Notes: generated by a model not told the origin, from the sequence alone. Positions 26,313-37,454 are shown, counted from the first letter of the stretch. The stretch: DNA of 62,318 nucleotides from Alishewanella longhuensis (GCF_014653435.1 NZ_BNAO01000008.1:1-62318), one strand, 5' to 3'. Translations and numbers: made by a program.

Positions 26313-26960
26313 ATGGCAAGGCTATCCTTAAAAACACAAAACCTTCCAATGTTAGCACTGGTTATTATTGCGCAGGTATCGGTTGCCTATGGCTTCTCTA
26401 ATCCAGACTTTAGTTGGTCTGCAATAGAGGTGTTTTCACCAGATACAGTAGTTATGGCTTTAATCATGTTGTTAGCAGCTTTATTTAGCAGCCTGTTGCC
26501 TGCGTCAGTAAAGCATCAGCTTGTGTATTTTCGGCTTAACAATGTTTTACCGGGCCATCGCTTTATGCAGCTTGCTGCTTACGATCCGCGTATCGATTTG
26601 CTTAGTTTACAGCACAAAGTGATGGCATTGATGCCACTTAATGCGCCGCAAGAGCAGCAAAACCGGGTGTGGTATCAGCATATTTATCAGCCATTACAGC
26701 ATGAGCCGCTGATAAAGGATGCACACAAAGCGTTTTTGCTTTGGCGTGACAGCGTTGTGGTGTCACTGGTTATTGGCTTAATGCTGGCGCTTGGGGTTAT
26801 TGCAGTGCCAGTAGCTGCTGCTGTCTTTGCCCCAAACTCGTTTTTTGTGTCTGTGTTCTTTGCTTTAGCCTGTGTGCTAGCTGCTCATCACAGTGGCAAA
26901 AGAATGGTGACTAATGCTGTTGTCACCTGGCTGATGCTGCCACGTTCTAATCAGAAATAG
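26313..26960 (+). CDS. Membrane protein, four predicted spans
   Basis: This 215-residue protein has hydrophobic spans at about residues 13-28, 41-63, 148-168 and 171-188, with a soluble middle of roughly 80 residues rich in Gln, His and Pro between the second and third span. No signal peptidase site or known family is recognised. The start codon follows GAGGAGG, which overlaps the end of the metallohydrolase gene, so the two are translationally coupled. It could anchor the hydrolase to the membrane or form a pore-like effector. Confidence 0.75.
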   Translation: MARLSLKTQNLPMLALVIIAQVSVAYGFSNPDFSWSAIEVFSPDTVVMALIMLLAALFSSLLPASVKHQLVYFRLNNVLPGHRFMQLAAYDPRIDLLSLQHKVMALMPLNAPQEQQNRVWYQHIYQPLQHEPLIKDAHKAFLLWRDSVVVSLVIGLMLALGVIAVPVAAAVFAPNSFFVSVFFALACVLAAHHSGKRMVTNAVVTWLMLPRSNQK

Positions 26961-26981
26961 CGAACTGAAGGAGGGCGAGTT

Positions 26982-27527
26982 ATGGCATTTTTAGTGAATC
27001 AAAAATTTGAAGCTGAAGCGGTTCTTATCTCGAATTTATCAGATGGTACACGGTTATTTTTTGCTAAAGGCCGTTTCGACCATTGGTGTATTTACCATGT
27101 TCGTAATCAATTTGCTCATGCTGTTCGTGATGAGGAAGTATTTTTCTTGATGCAAAAATATACCACGACATTACAACGCTTTTGGCTATACCGTGATTTT
27201 CTAACCGTATTCAAATTAGTGACAAATGACATTAATTATGGTGTAGTCAATAACATAACTCGTATGGCAAAACAGTATGAAGAGCCTAATGAGGTGCAGT
27301 TTATTCTAACTTTTCTTTACGCAGGTATGGTGGCCGAAGAAAATAAACAGAATGCCATTTTAAAAAAATACATCAAACGGCTCGGTGTGCACCAGTTACT
27401 TATAGAGTGCATGCCAGCCAGGATGGCAGCAAATTACTCACGGCAGAAAAAATGGCGGGAATTGCAGCTTGAATGTGAAGCTAGGGGCTTCTTTAGTCAA
27501 GAAGCTGCGTTGAAGTTAATTGCATAA
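26982..27527 (+). CDS. Hypothetical protein (181 aa) before druH-like gene
   Basis: A strong GGAGGG site precedes the ATG. The protein has a beta-rich N-terminus (VNQKFEAEAVLISNLSDGTRLFFAKGRFDHWCIYHVR) and a helical remainder rich in Tyr, Phe and Leu with a basic C-terminus. I do not recognise the family. It lies 21 bases after the membrane-protein gene and 14 before the 1179-residue gene, so it belongs to the same transcript and may bridge the two halves of the operon. Confidence 0.65.
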   Translation: MAFLVNQKFEAEAVLISNLSDGTRLFFAKGRFDHWCIYHVRNQFAHAVRDEEVFFLMQKYTTTLQRFWLYRDFLTVFKLVTNDINYGVVNNITRMAKQYEEPNEVQFILTFLYAGMVAEENKQNAILKKYIKRLGVHQLLIECMPARMAANYSRQKKWRELQLECEARGFFSQEAALKLIA

Positions 27528-27541
27528 AAGGGATTTGTGAA

Positions 27542-30500
27542 TTGATAGCATTAGAAGATCTTAACAGGTGGACCAGTTCTTTACTTAAGAGTAGGCAGGA
27601 CGTCCCTTTGGGTAGTCCATTATGGGCATACAAAATAACAGATAATGAGTTAGAAAATCTGCAAACCATCTTGCAGCGATTATTTTCCACAGTAAACATT
27701 AGCTTGCTTTTTAACAGGTATAGCGGCAGCTTGGGATGCCCATTAGTCCTTTATTTTTCAACTTGGCTTCAAAGAAATACCCAAAAAAGGCCAACTTGGG
27801 AAAGTGTTACATCAAGTATTTGCCTGGACTATAACTCAAGTAGTAGGGGATTGATTGTTGATTGCGTTAAAAGCGGATTTAAGAAACTTGGTATAAAAAT
27901 ACATGTCACTCAGAGTCACCGATATTTAGATACTCTATATTGTCACGGTGGCTTCCCACGTGCTGATTTGCTTGGTATTTCTCATACCAATCTATCTGAA
28001 TATTTTGAAGAAGTTTTGAATCATTATGCAGCATTCTCGCACGCAACTTCAATTAATGAAGTTGCTCAGGATAGGTTGTCTAATTTACCAGAAACTCTGA
28101 GACAACAACCTTTTGCTGAGCTCGCTTCTTCTCTAATTTCTTGTTTAATTGAATTCAGGGACAGATATAAGCTTTATGTATCCTCTGAGCCATTAGCAAT
28201 ATTGGAGATGAAAAATCCAAATTGGCGTGACCAGCTTCCATTTTTGGTCATTGATGATGAAGCTAAGAGACTTATAAATAAGTTACTAAAAAAAACAAGT
28301 CAAGTTGTCAAACGTTCGCAGAATCCAGTCAGATTAAAGCGCTATCTTACAGAGCGTGAAAACGTATTTAACTTGGTAAGTGAGATATATGTTAATCACA
28401 CAATCCATCCTTCCGATTTGAAAAATGTGTTTTCAGTTCAGTCACTACCTAATTTTTTTGATTTATTCACCGTTACGGAAGATGGAAAACGTTATAGAAC
28501 AGCAAGTTTTCATTTTGTAACTGGAGCTCAACCAAGATGGATTGTATCAGAGCTTGGACGCGCAATTACTGGCGAAGATGCATCAAAAGAGTTGACATAC
28601 GAGTTGTATTCGGATGGTGAGTGTATTTGTGCCGGTGCTTATCGTAATGGCGAACGATTTGATGAACGCGTACCTTGGATTTTTGACGCTGATGGACAGA
28701 TTTATAATTTTCTGGGGAGCGCTAGCGTTCGTAGTTCCCTGCCTTCAGTATTTATTGCAAGTAGCTCTGAGCCAATGCATTTCAACCAAAATGCAAATAT
28801 CGACTATGTTGGATATCTTAGTTCCACCTCACGCAAGTTATATAAGGTCAGTGGACACGTAAGAATATCATCGGTATTTGGCGATTTTCATGTTCGAACC
28901 AGTTCAAAGCAGACTAAAACTGTATATATCAATGTGAAGGGGAAAATATTTTCAGATGTTATTTCAGATAAACCTGTTTATATCGGTAAGCCTAACCTTG
29001 TATTTGATGAGTCCAGCTCTAGCAATGTTTTTAATAAAAAAGAGTTTTTTTGGTTAAATGGCAAAGGAGATCCTAAGCCTTACTTTGACTTAAAAGATAG
29101 TTGTGGTGTTGGGGCTATTGTAAGAGTTATTGATGGTGAGGTTGTCTGGATCTATGAATGTATTTTTTTGCATGAGGCATTCTCTGCTGAACTTATTAAC
29201 ATCGGGAAAGGTGTTTTTGAAGTAAAACTTTCTGGGTTGGAAAACGGTCAGGTTGGTTTAACTCCCGGTCAAAGTGCCATGATGATGAGCGAACCAGAAG
29301 TTATCGCTGGCTATACATTTTGTGACATTCAATTGACTGATATTTTAACTGACAGCGTTGAGTTCAATCTTTTTTGGTTAAAGAATCCAGATGTTATTAT
29401 TAAGATCCGGCTACCGGTTGATATTAACGCTATCTCACTTATCACAAGAAATGGCCATATATATCGGGAGGCTGAGGCCGGAGGATTATCTGCTGAAGAC
29501 TTGATCAACTGCACATTAAAGCTAAAGACTGATTCTGATGTTCTTCGAGTAAAAGCCGATTTACATACAGTTAGAGGTTGTGAAGCAACGGTTTCACAAG
29601 AAATGAACCTTAATGTAGCAGGCGCCAGCAAAACGTTATCTGCTAGAGCGGTTGCAAATCTTGCATTACGGCTTTTTAGACACGGCACAAACCCTAGTGA
29701 TACGGTAAAATTGACCTTTTATTCAAACAATGAAGTGTTGGAAAGTCAGTTACCTTTGATCTCTAGGTTTAAATATTCACCTGTAATCCGCGAAAAATCT
29801 GCATACATTAGAAAAACATTACATTTAATGAGAGAGTTTAAGCAATGGAATGTGAAACTGAGCCCTACTTGGGATCTTGAAAGCGATGGTTACAAACTTG
29901 AGTGTATTGATCGCCCTGGAGACTTCATTGAGATTCCTCTTCCAGAGCTGGATGAATATGGGCGCTGGTTGTTATGGGCTCCTGGACAAGACAATATAAA
30001 GCCTACAGTGGTAGAGTTTGAAATCCCTCTTGTAAGAAAGAAAGTAGATAACCTTGGAGCTATTGGGTATGCACTTAAATCTGCATATCAGTCTTCGCAA
30101 GGGATCACTGACTTTGATGAAAGCTTAAAAGTTGATTCTCTCCAGTATGCAATAAAGTACCTAAAAAGGTATGGCTCAAGGGGAGAGATCGACTTTTCTT
30201 CACTGGATCGTGTGCTAACAAAAATGGCGAACGATGCGGAGCATGAAGGATGGGCTTATTTTAATAGGCTAGTTGATTTAATTGAGGAAATTGAACCTAG
30301 TAACTTTCATGCCCTTAAGCGCTTAATGATTCATCCGTCATGCTTAACGTTACTATTACTTAGGGATAAGTCGAAATTTCATAAGGTCTGGGAGCTTGCA
30401 GATTACTTGCCTTTTGAGTGGGCGATTATTCCAATTGAAGCATGGATTAAAGCGATCGACTTAGTTAAACAAAAAAGTTTGATGCACCTAGGGGAGTTAA

Positions 30501-31081
30501 AAATATCGGCTCCAGCCATTTATGCTGAGATCCAGAAGGGGCTTTTCAATGAGCTCATATCAAAAGGTGACTATTTCGCCACACTAGTTGATATCGCGTT
30601 GGTGACATATAGTCCGAGTAGGCAAATATGGGCTGATACCAGAGGGTGCAACGATGCTAGTTCTTTTATTGGAACGCGATTTTTAGCTGCAAGAGCGAAA
30701 TTGTTTGAGCGGCACCATCACAAACTAATGAGCCTATCGCAATCAAAGAAAAAAGATCTTGAGTTAATCGAATGTATCGATAGGGTCTGGCCTACGAGCA
30801 TTTTACCTGCAGATCTTCGCGGTTTTTTTTCATGTAAAAATGAGCAAAATGAGGTTGTTAGGCGTGCTCATAAACTTACGATTGAATTGCCTTTGAAACT
30901 AGCATTTTACAATTTGGGCATTTTTCAACAGCCGCTTCCTACTTGGACATTAAGCGCATTGAGTTTTGCGTTAAGTCAGCTTCAACATTTTGACAGGGGT
31001 TGGATGCAGGAGGCTATGTCTCTGGCAACTAGTGCTGCTTATTCCGCTTTATCTAATTCAAGAATGACAGTAGTCGGATAA
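27542..31081 (+). CDS. druH: DruH-like large protein of a Druantia type III pair
   Basis: This 1179-residue protein has no domain I can name. Residues about 1-330 are helical with basic patches, about 330-700 are beta-rich with many short strands, and the C-terminal third is helical again. Druantia type III is described as a two-gene system of a very large DUF1998 helicase (DruE) preceded by a protein of about this size (DruH). Here the next gene, 16 bases away, has exactly those helicase features. The name rests on this pairing and size, not on a motif. The start codon is TTG at 27542 behind AAGGGA. AT-rich like its partner. Confidence 0.65.
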   Translation: MIALEDLNRWTSSLLKSRQDVPLGSPLWAYKITDNELENLQTILQRLFSTVNISLLFNRYSGSLGCPLVLYFSTWLQRNTQKRPTWESVTSSICLDYNSSSRGLIVDCVKSGFKKLGIKIHVTQSHRYLDTLYCHGGFPRADLLGISHTNLSEYFEEVLNHYAAFSHATSINEVAQDRLSNLPETLRQQPFAELASSLISCLIEFRDRYKLYVSSEPLAILEMKNPNWRDQLPFLVIDDEAKRLINKLLKKTSQVVKRSQNPVRLKRYLTERENVFNLVSEIYVNHTIHPSDLKNVFSVQSLPNFFDLFTVTEDGKRYRTASFHFVTGAQPRWIVSELGRAITGEDASKELTYELYSDGECICAGAYRNGERFDERVPWIFDADGQIYNFLGSASVRSSLPSVFIASSSEPMHFNQNANIDYVGYLSSTSRKLYKVSGHVRISSVFGDFHVRTSSKQTKTVYINVKGKIFSDVISDKPVYIGKPNLVFDESSSSNVFNKKEFFWLNGKGDPKPYFDLKDSCGVGAIVRVIDGEVVWIYECIFLHEAFSAELINIGKGVFEVKLSGLENGQVGLTPGQSAMMMSEPEVIAGYTFCDIQLTDILTDSVEFNLFWLKNPDVIIKIRLPVDINAISLITRNGHIYREAEAGGLSAEDLINCTLKLKTDSDVLRVKADLHTVRGCEATVSQEMNLNVAGASKTLSARAVANLALRLFRHGTNPSDTVKLTFYSNNEVLESQLPLISRFKYSPVIREKSAYIRKTLHLMREFKQWNVKLSPTWDLESDGYKLECIDRPGDFIEIPLPELDEYGRWLLWAPGQDNIKPTVVEFEIPLVRKKVDNLGAIGYALKSAYQSSQGITDFDESLKVDSLQYAIKYLKRYGSRGEIDFSSLDRVLTKMANDAEHEGWAYFNRLVDLIEEIEPSNFHALKRLMIHPSCLTLLLLRDKSKFHKVWELADYLPFEWAIIPIEAWIKAIDLVKQKSLMHLGELKISAPAIYAEIQKGLFNELISKGDYFATLVDIALVTYSPSRQIWADTRGCNDASSFIGTRFLAARAKLFERHHHKLMSLSQSKKKDLELIECIDRVWPTSILPADLRGFFSCKNEQNEVVRRAHKLTIELPLKLAFYNLGIFQQPLPTWTLSALSFALSQLQHFDRGWMQEAMSLATSAAYSALSNSRMTVVG

Positions 31082-31097
31082 AATTATAGGTTTTGAA

Positions 31098-34000
31098 ATG
31101 TCGAAAAAAAGTATTTCTTTGACAAATGTATACAAGGCTGTTTCGTCTGTGTCGGTTGATGCCGTTCTTAATCAACTGAATTTTAGGCATGTCAGTTTGC
31201 GAAGTTATTTGCGAGCTCTCTTTTCTAGTCAGCAGAATAGTGATGGCTTTTTAGCCGATCCTGTAATTGAGGCAACTTTTGGATGGTATTCAGCTAATGA
31301 AACCATGTATGAATTAGCTGAACAAAATGAAATTTCATACAAACTTGTTGATTGTATGGATGGCGCTTTTGCACCTGATACTGAACAGCAAAGGAAAAAG
31401 GACGAAGAACAAGCAAAAACTCGTTTGGGATACGCGGCTGATATTGATGAAGATTACAGCTGGCCTGTTAATAGACCACCATACCTCCATCAGCTAGAGG
31501 CCTGGAGAGTTTTAAATCAAAAACAGCCACGCTCTGCGGTGGTGACTTCAGGTACGGGATCGGGTAAGACCGAGTGTTTCTTAGTGCCACTACTTAATGA
31601 TTTGGCTAGGCAGGTAGAGCAACAGGATTCACAGCTTATCGGTGTTCAGGCCATCATGCTTTATCCATTAAATGCGTTAATCAATTCTCAGCAAGAGCGG
31701 TTAAGTGCTTGGACAAGAGGTTTTGATGGAAAAATCAGATATGCACTCTACACGGGAGAGACAGAAAACACTGCGCCACCAAAAGCGACTAAGACATTTA
31801 AACAAAATAAACCTGAAAAAGTGGAGTATCGAGAGGAGATTAGAAGTGCGCCTCCACCAATATTAGTAACAAACTCTACGATCCTGGAATATATGCTCGT
31901 TAGACCGATAGATCGAGAGATCTTATCAAAATCCAGAGGGAAACTGAGATGGATTATTTTGGACGAAGCACATACCTTAGTGGGCACACAAGCAGCGGAA
32001 ATTTCGATGTTGCTGCGAAGAACGATGATTGCATTTGATGTAAAACCTGAGGATGTTAGGTTTGTAGCAACGTCGGCAACGATAGGAGATGCTAAAGATT
32101 GGCAGCAAACTGAGAAGCTACTAAAAGAGTTTCTTGCTGGGCTTGCTGGTGTTTCTCCCGCGCAGGTCTCTGTAGTAAGGGGGAAGCGTTTTATACCGTC
32201 AATTCCAGATGATAACGAGGTTGCCGGTAATATCTCGATTTCTGATTTTCAGGGTATAAGCAGCGGCGATGCATTCAATCTGTTATGTCAGATACCCTTA
32301 ATGAGACGACTTCGCCAACAACTCATTCAATCACCAATGACGTTAAATGAGGTTGCAAAAGCGCTTTATCCAGATATTGAATTCATAGGAGCTAAACACA
32401 GGGATAACGCCCTAAAGTTGATCGATGTTGCAACTGATGCTTATCCAGATGGAAATACTGACCATGAAGCGTTCTTCCCAATAAGAGCGCACCTGTTTCA
32501 TCGAGCACAACGTGGGCTATGGGCGTGTGTTGACCCTAACTGTGTTCACAAACGTGGAACGGAATTAGAAGCTGAATGGCCCTTTGGTCGTGTTTTTGTT
32601 ACTGAGCGACATAAATGTTTAGAAGGCTGTGGTGCTCCGGTATTTGAATTAACACACTGTAAGGATTGTAGAGAGCCGTCGCTTGCCGCATCGCTCGTTC
32701 TTGATATGCATGGAAATAGGATTCTGCACTCAAGAGAGCAAGATGACCTTGATGAATATTCGGATGACATAGAAGAAGGCCATGAAGATGAACCAAATCA
32801 AACGGCGTACAAGATAAAAAATAATGTGCAGGTTTTCAGTTCTCAGTCTGCTGATTTACAACGATTTAAAGCGGTTGGTGCAGCAGTTGATGCTTACTTA
32901 GTTCGAGATACACGACAAGTTAAGGAAAAATCTGGCGATAGTATTTCTATTCGGTACAGTGTTGCACATAGAGACTCCCCACTACGTTGTGCTTGTTGCG
33001 ATGCTACTGAAGCCATTCCAAATTCAACCTTTAAAAGGGCGTTACTAGGCGCGCCATTTTTGATGGCGAATATTGTGCCTGAGCTATTGCGTCATATTCC
33101 TCGAAAGAATGAAGACTCTTTGGTTGGTGCTCGGCTTATTACCTTTACCGATAGTCGGCAAGGAACTGCAAGGTTTTCAGCGAAGCTACAGCTGGATTCT
33201 GAGAGAAAGTGGTGCCGCTCTAAAATTTACCGTGAAATTGCCAGTCGTAGCTCTGCAATTAATCTGGACAGTGATCCCCAAATTAAAAGCTATAGAGATG
33301 CATTAAAATTTGTTCCTGAAGGTGATGGACAAAAGGGCATTTTAGATTTAATCAGGGCAAGAGAGGCTGAACTTAGTAAAGCATCGTTCAAGTTATCCTG
33401 GAATGAGGCTGTGGCGTTATTGGCTAATGCTGATGAGTTAAAGCTTATGGCCGGAGAGCTTGATGTCGAAGATTACATGTTACCTGGTGAATATAAAAAC
33501 AGAGATAATAGGTTTGATAACACCAAGCAGCTTGCAGAGCTATTTATACTAAGAGAGTTTGCTCGCAGACCTAAAAATGCCAACAACTTGGAAACGCTTG
33601 GATTAGTTAAATTAGTTTATCCTGGACTGGATAACATTACTGAAGAGGAGTTGAGAGTTGGTTGTCCTGTTTGGTTTAACTTGGGTCTTAATCTGGAGGA
33701 TTGGAAGAGTTACCTAAAAATTATTATTGATTTTTACATACGGGAAAACACCCTTGTTGATATTCATTCATATCAAGTCAACTGGATGGGCGGTAAATTG
33801 TACGCTCGGCTGTTGCAAGGTCCAAACTTTGAAGCTTCAACTGAAGAGCAAAGCAGAGCCGTTTGGGCCTTTCCATCAGTTAATAAAGGAAATCAGCATA
33901 AGTTAGTGCGTATGCTGGAACTTCACAGTAAGAAGGTGGCAAAGGATGATCCCGAGCTCTTCAACGCTGTTTTGACTTTTGCATGGAATACACTAAAAAA

Positions 34001-37000
34001 CAAAAATATCATCGAGTTTTATAAAGACGAAACTAGAGAGTGGCGTAATGGCTATCATTTAAAATTTTCTAAAGCAGTTTCTTTTGAGCTTACCAAGACC
34101 GCTTCATTGTGCCCTATTACCAAAAGATGGCTAGATACAACGTTTAGAGATATATCACCGTATCTGACAAGTAAAACCTCATTAGAAGATTGTTTAGTGG
34201 CGAGTAGGCTACAGACTATCCCTCATCCTCAGGCTGATTTGCTGGCAAGTGAGAGCTCACAAAACTTACGTGATTGGGTGGGAAGTAACGAGATTATTAT
34301 CACCAGAAAAAATGAAGGTAGCTGGAGAGATGTTGCTGATGCAGTGTTTTTACCTCCGGCAATGATGCGTTCAGCAGAACACTCTGCACAGCAATATACA
34401 GAAAATTTGAAGCTATTTGAGAAGGCATTTAAGAAAGATTTTTTGAATGTATTAAACTGCTCAACGACTATGGAAATGGGGGTAGATATTGGTTCCTTAA
34501 CCATGGTCGCTATGAATAATGCTCCGCCGTCAACCGCGAATTACCTTCAACGCGCTGGTCGAGCTGGTCGTCGCGGGGAAAGTACATCAGTTGTTTTTAC
34601 ATTTTGCAAAGCAACGCCTCATGGTGAAAGAATTTTTGCTAACCCTAAGTGGCCTTTCGATACGCCCATTCCAGTACCGAAAGTTGCACTAGAAAGTGTG
34701 CCAATTGTAAGTAGGCATATAAATGCATTTCTGCTCTCTACTTATTTAAATACCAAGTTCAGTAAAGAGAACTTACCTCAGTTAAAAGCAGGAAAGTTTT
34801 TTACGTCAGACACTGACACAGCACTGTTTGAGCGATTTATCTATTGGTTATCGCATGAAGCAGCCGGCAATAAAATTATTACCGAGAGTTTGGAGTTATT
34901 GGTTAACAGTAGCGGGCTCGCAGGCTACTCGTCAGCTTTATTAATTGAGAATTCTTTAGTGACGATTAGAGATGCCTCAACGCATTGGCTGAAGCGCTGG
35001 CAAGCGCTATCTGAAGAAATTCAGAAGTCAGGGCAGGATGATTCGGGAGCTAAACGCCGATTAATAAAGCAGAAAGAATCAATGGAGAAAGAACCTCTTC
35101 TCAGTGAGCTGACATCCAGAGCTTTTTTACCAGGATATGGATTCCCTGTAAATGTTGTTGAGCTGATTACCAACAACAGGATGGAAAGAACAAAAGATAT
35201 TAAAGGTTATCCCTCAAGAGGGCTAGCAACAGCTATCAGGGAGTTTTCACCTGGAAGCGATATAGTCCTTAACGGTGCGGTTTATCGTTCGATGGGGCTA
35301 CAGTTATCGTGGACCTCGCCAAATAATCAGCATGAATTATCCAAAATACAAAAGTTGCGAAATGTTGTGCATTGTGAGGAGTGTGGCTTTTGTCAGGCCG
35401 AAATGAATAGCGGGATAGACTTAAGAAATTGCCCAGATTGTGGCTCTAACAAACTTAAATCCATGGAATACATTGTGCCGGATGGGTTTAAAGTTGATTA
35501 TGCTACTCAGCTTCATAATGATTATACTCAGCCTCACTACGCGCCCTATATAGAGCCTTTAATTTCAATGACTGATGTGTCATGGCAGGCGTTAAATCGG
35601 CCTGAATTTGGTCGGTTTAAGGTTTCCGATAAAGGTAATTTGTTTTATTACAATAATGGTAACGGCGGAGGGTATGCACTTTGTTGGAGTTGTGGCCGTA
35701 TGGAACCATTAGCAATAAAAAACACTGAAGGTAGAACCTTCATAGATTTAGACAACCCTGCCCGCTTGTTAAGTAGTAAAGAGCATCCGAGGCTCTCTGG
35801 TGCTGCAATTGACGGAAATACAAAATGTCTAAAGAGTGATTGGAGTATAAAAGTCAGTTCTGCTCAACAACAAGACGGTCTTTTACATACCCCTTTTGTT
35901 CTAGGATTTAATAGTTTAACGAGCATGTTCGAGTTACAACTTCGCAACCCACTTACCCATGAGTGGATATCTGATAAAAAGTTACTGTTCAGTTTAGGCG
36001 CAGCGCTGAGGCAAGTGTATTGCGAGAAAAAGGGTATCTCGACCTCTGAACTGGGCATTTCTGTGTACTCCCGAAATGTTGCTTCTGCAGATAATGAATC
36101 AGTATGTAGTCTCTATCTTTATGATACAGCCGAGCAGGGTGCTGGGTATGCGTCATCTATTCCTGAAATTCTGCCAGAAATGTTTAGTGAGATATTAAAG
36201 TTTGCAGCTGAATGTCCTGCTGCATGTGATGCGTACTGTCATGCCTGTCTTCTAGATTATGACACTCAGCACCATGCTGATAAACTTGATAGAAAATTAT
36301 TGATCAGCTTTTTTGAAGAAACCAAATTTCATAAACGATTTAAAGTTGAACAAAATCGTGCATTTTTTGGCGAGCGGTCTATTCCAGAATTAAATAGTGT
36401 TGAGCAACTTATTTCTCTGAAAGGGCGATCCTCTCTCAGTATTGATTTATTTATATCTGGTTCAGAATGGGACTTTGCGGAGTCCCCCGTTCTAGCAAAA
36501 ATTCAAGACTTCAGAGGCGTATCTATTCGTCTTCTCATAACAGAAGAGGTGAGTAAGACATTTACACCCAACCTCGCTTGGCAACTTAGAGCTAAATTAC
36601 CACCAAGTGTGGAAATTGAGATTTATCAACATCCAATTGAACTCTCAAAAAATGCATTTCCAATCTTGAGAATGGCATTCACTGATGGAGACTATTGGTT
36701 TGCTACAGATGACATCTCACAAATTTCTTGTAATCCGAATTGGGGGGCTAGCGTTAAGTCATCATTAGTTGCTGCCAAGCCGATGAACATCAATCTGAAA
36801 ACACGGCTATTCGACCTTGAAAAACTTGCTCTTAAGTCAGAACTAGTGAGTAACATTGCGTTGATTGATGACATAGCAACACAAGTAAATGTATGTTTTA
36901 GTTCTTTTGGAAAAGCATTATTTAGTCTTTTCCAGGCTAATGTTTCTGACTTTAATGAGCTGTTCTCAATAGGTATTGAACATATTTCCTATAGTGATCG

Positions 37001-37454
37001 TTATTTATTCAGCCCACTAAGTATGGGGCTGGCAATATCGATGTTTGCTCACTTCAAAGAAGCTTTTGGGGTTGATGAGTTTGAGATTATAACTGCTTAT
37101 CCAAATTCTACTCACGATAAACGACCATACTGCATAGCTGATAACTTCAAAGATACTGATCAGGTGAATGATTTTATTGAGATTGCAAGTACACACTATG
37201 GCATATCTGTATATTCTGAATTTGCTGATAAACATCAGCTTGATCACGGAAGATGTCTAATGATCAAACTTAAGAACGGCGATGTAGTTAAATTCTTATT
37301 TGATCAGGGAATGGGGTTTTGGTCAACAAGACGCCCTTACAGTCGTATTCAATTTGATTTCGACGATGTTGCCAAAACGGATCTTTCAACTTGGGATTTT
37401 GAATTAGCATCAGCAGGCGGAAACAGTTATATAGTTATTCATAAAGGAAATTAG
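31098..37454 (+). CDS. druE: DruE-like giant DEAH helicase with DUF1998
   Basis: This 2118-residue SF2 helicase has a split helicase core. Walker A is SGTGSGKTE (about residues 151-159) and the DEAH box is LDEAHTLVG. Motif III follows as ATSATIGD, and much later, near residues 1130-1165, come STTMEMGVDIG and QRAGRAGRRGES. A large insertion between the lobes carries zinc-ribbon cysteines (CVDPNCVHKRG, KCLEGCG, CKDC). After the helicase, another cysteine set precedes the DUF1998 block, with CPAACDAYCHACLLDY as its hallmark. The C-terminal 350 residues may be a PLD-like fold. Size and order fit DruE, the shared component of Druantia anti-phage systems. A hairpin terminator follows at 37463. Confidence 0.8.
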   Translation: MSKKSISLTNVYKAVSSVSVDAVLNQLNFRHVSLRSYLRALFSSQQNSDGFLADPVIEATFGWYSANETMYELAEQNEISYKLVDCMDGAFAPDTEQQRKKDEEQAKTRLGYAADIDEDYSWPVNRPPYLHQLEAWRVLNQKQPRSAVVTSGTGSGKTECFLVPLLNDLARQVEQQDSQLIGVQAIMLYPLNALINSQQERLSAWTRGFDGKIRYALYTGETENTAPPKATKTFKQNKPEKVEYREEIRSAPPPILVTNSTILEYMLVRPIDREILSKSRGKLRWIILDEAHTLVGTQAAEISMLLRRTMIAFDVKPEDVRFVATSATIGDAKDWQQTEKLLKEFLAGLAGVSPAQVSVVRGKRFIPSIPDDNEVAGNISISDFQGISSGDAFNLLCQIPLMRRLRQQLIQSPMTLNEVAKALYPDIEFIGAKHRDNALKLIDVATDAYPDGNTDHEAFFPIRAHLFHRAQRGLWACVDPNCVHKRGTELEAEWPFGRVFVTERHKCLEGCGAPVFELTHCKDCREPSLAASLVLDMHGNRILHSREQDDLDEYSDDIEEGHEDEPNQTAYKIKNNVQVFSSQSADLQRFKAVGAAVDAYLVRDTRQVKEKSGDSISIRYSVAHRDSPLRCACCDATEAIPNSTFKRALLGAPFLMANIVPELLRHIPRKNEDSLVGARLITFTDSRQGTARFSAKLQLDSERKWCRSKIYREIASRSSAINLDSDPQIKSYRDALKFVPEGDGQKGILDLIRAREAELSKASFKLSWNEAVALLANADELKLMAGELDVEDYMLPGEYKNRDNRFDNTKQLAELFILREFARRPKNANNLETLGLVKLVYPGLDNITEEELRVGCPVWFNLGLNLEDWKSYLKIIIDFYIRENTLVDIHSYQVNWMGGKLYARLLQGPNFEASTEEQSRAVWAFPSVNKGNQHKLVRMLELHSKKVAKDDPELFNAVLTFAWNTLKNKNIIEFYKDETREWRNGYHLKFSKAVSFELTKTASLCPITKRWLDTTFRDISPYLTSKTSLEDCLVASRLQTIPHPQADLLASESSQNLRDWVGSNEIIITRKNEGSWRDVADAVFLPPAMMRSAEHSAQQYTENLKLFEKAFKKDFLNVLNCSTTMEMGVDIGSLTMVAMNNAPPSTANYLQRAGRAGRRGESTSVVFTFCKATPHGERIFANPKWPFDTPIPVPKVALESVPIVSRHINAFLLSTYLNTKFSKENLPQLKAGKFFTSDTDTALFERFIYWLSHEAAGNKIITESLELLVNSSGLAGYSSALLIENSLVTIRDASTHWLKRWQALSEEIQKSGQDDSGAKRRLIKQKESMEKEPLLSELTSRAFLPGYGFPVNVVELITNNRMERTKDIKGYPSRGLATAIREFSPGSDIVLNGAVYRSMGLQLSWTSPNNQHELSKIQKLRNVVHCEECGFCQAEMNSGIDLRNCPDCGSNKLKSMEYIVPDGFKVDYATQLHNDYTQPHYAPYIEPLISMTDVSWQALNRPEFGRFKVSDKGNLFYYNNGNGGGYALCWSCGRMEPLAIKNTEGRTFIDLDNPARLLSSKEHPRLSGAAIDGNTKCLKSDWSIKVSSAQQQDGLLHTPFVLGFNSLTSMFELQLRNPLTHEWISDKKLLFSLGAALRQVYCEKKGISTSELGISVYSRNVASADNESVCSLYLYDTAEQGAGYASSIPEILPEMFSEILKFAAECPAACDAYCHACLLDYDTQHHADKLDRKLLISFFEETKFHKRFKVEQNRAFFGERSIPELNSVEQLISLKGRSSLSIDLFISGSEWDFAESPVLAKIQDFRGVSIRLLITEEVSKTFTPNLAWQLRAKLPPSVEIEIYQHPIELSKNAFPILRMAFTDGDYWFATDDISQISCNPNWGASVKSSLVAAKPMNINLKTRLFDLEKLALKSELVSNIALIDDIATQVNVCFSSFGKALFSLFQANVSDFNELFSIGIEHISYSDRYLFSPLSMGLAISMFAHFKEAFGVDEFEIITAYPNSTHDKRPYCIADNFKDTDQVNDFIEIASTHYGISVYSEFADKHQLDHGRCLMIKLKNGDVVKFLFDQGMGFWSTRRPYSRIQFDFDDVAKTDLSTWDFELASAGGNSYIVIHKGN

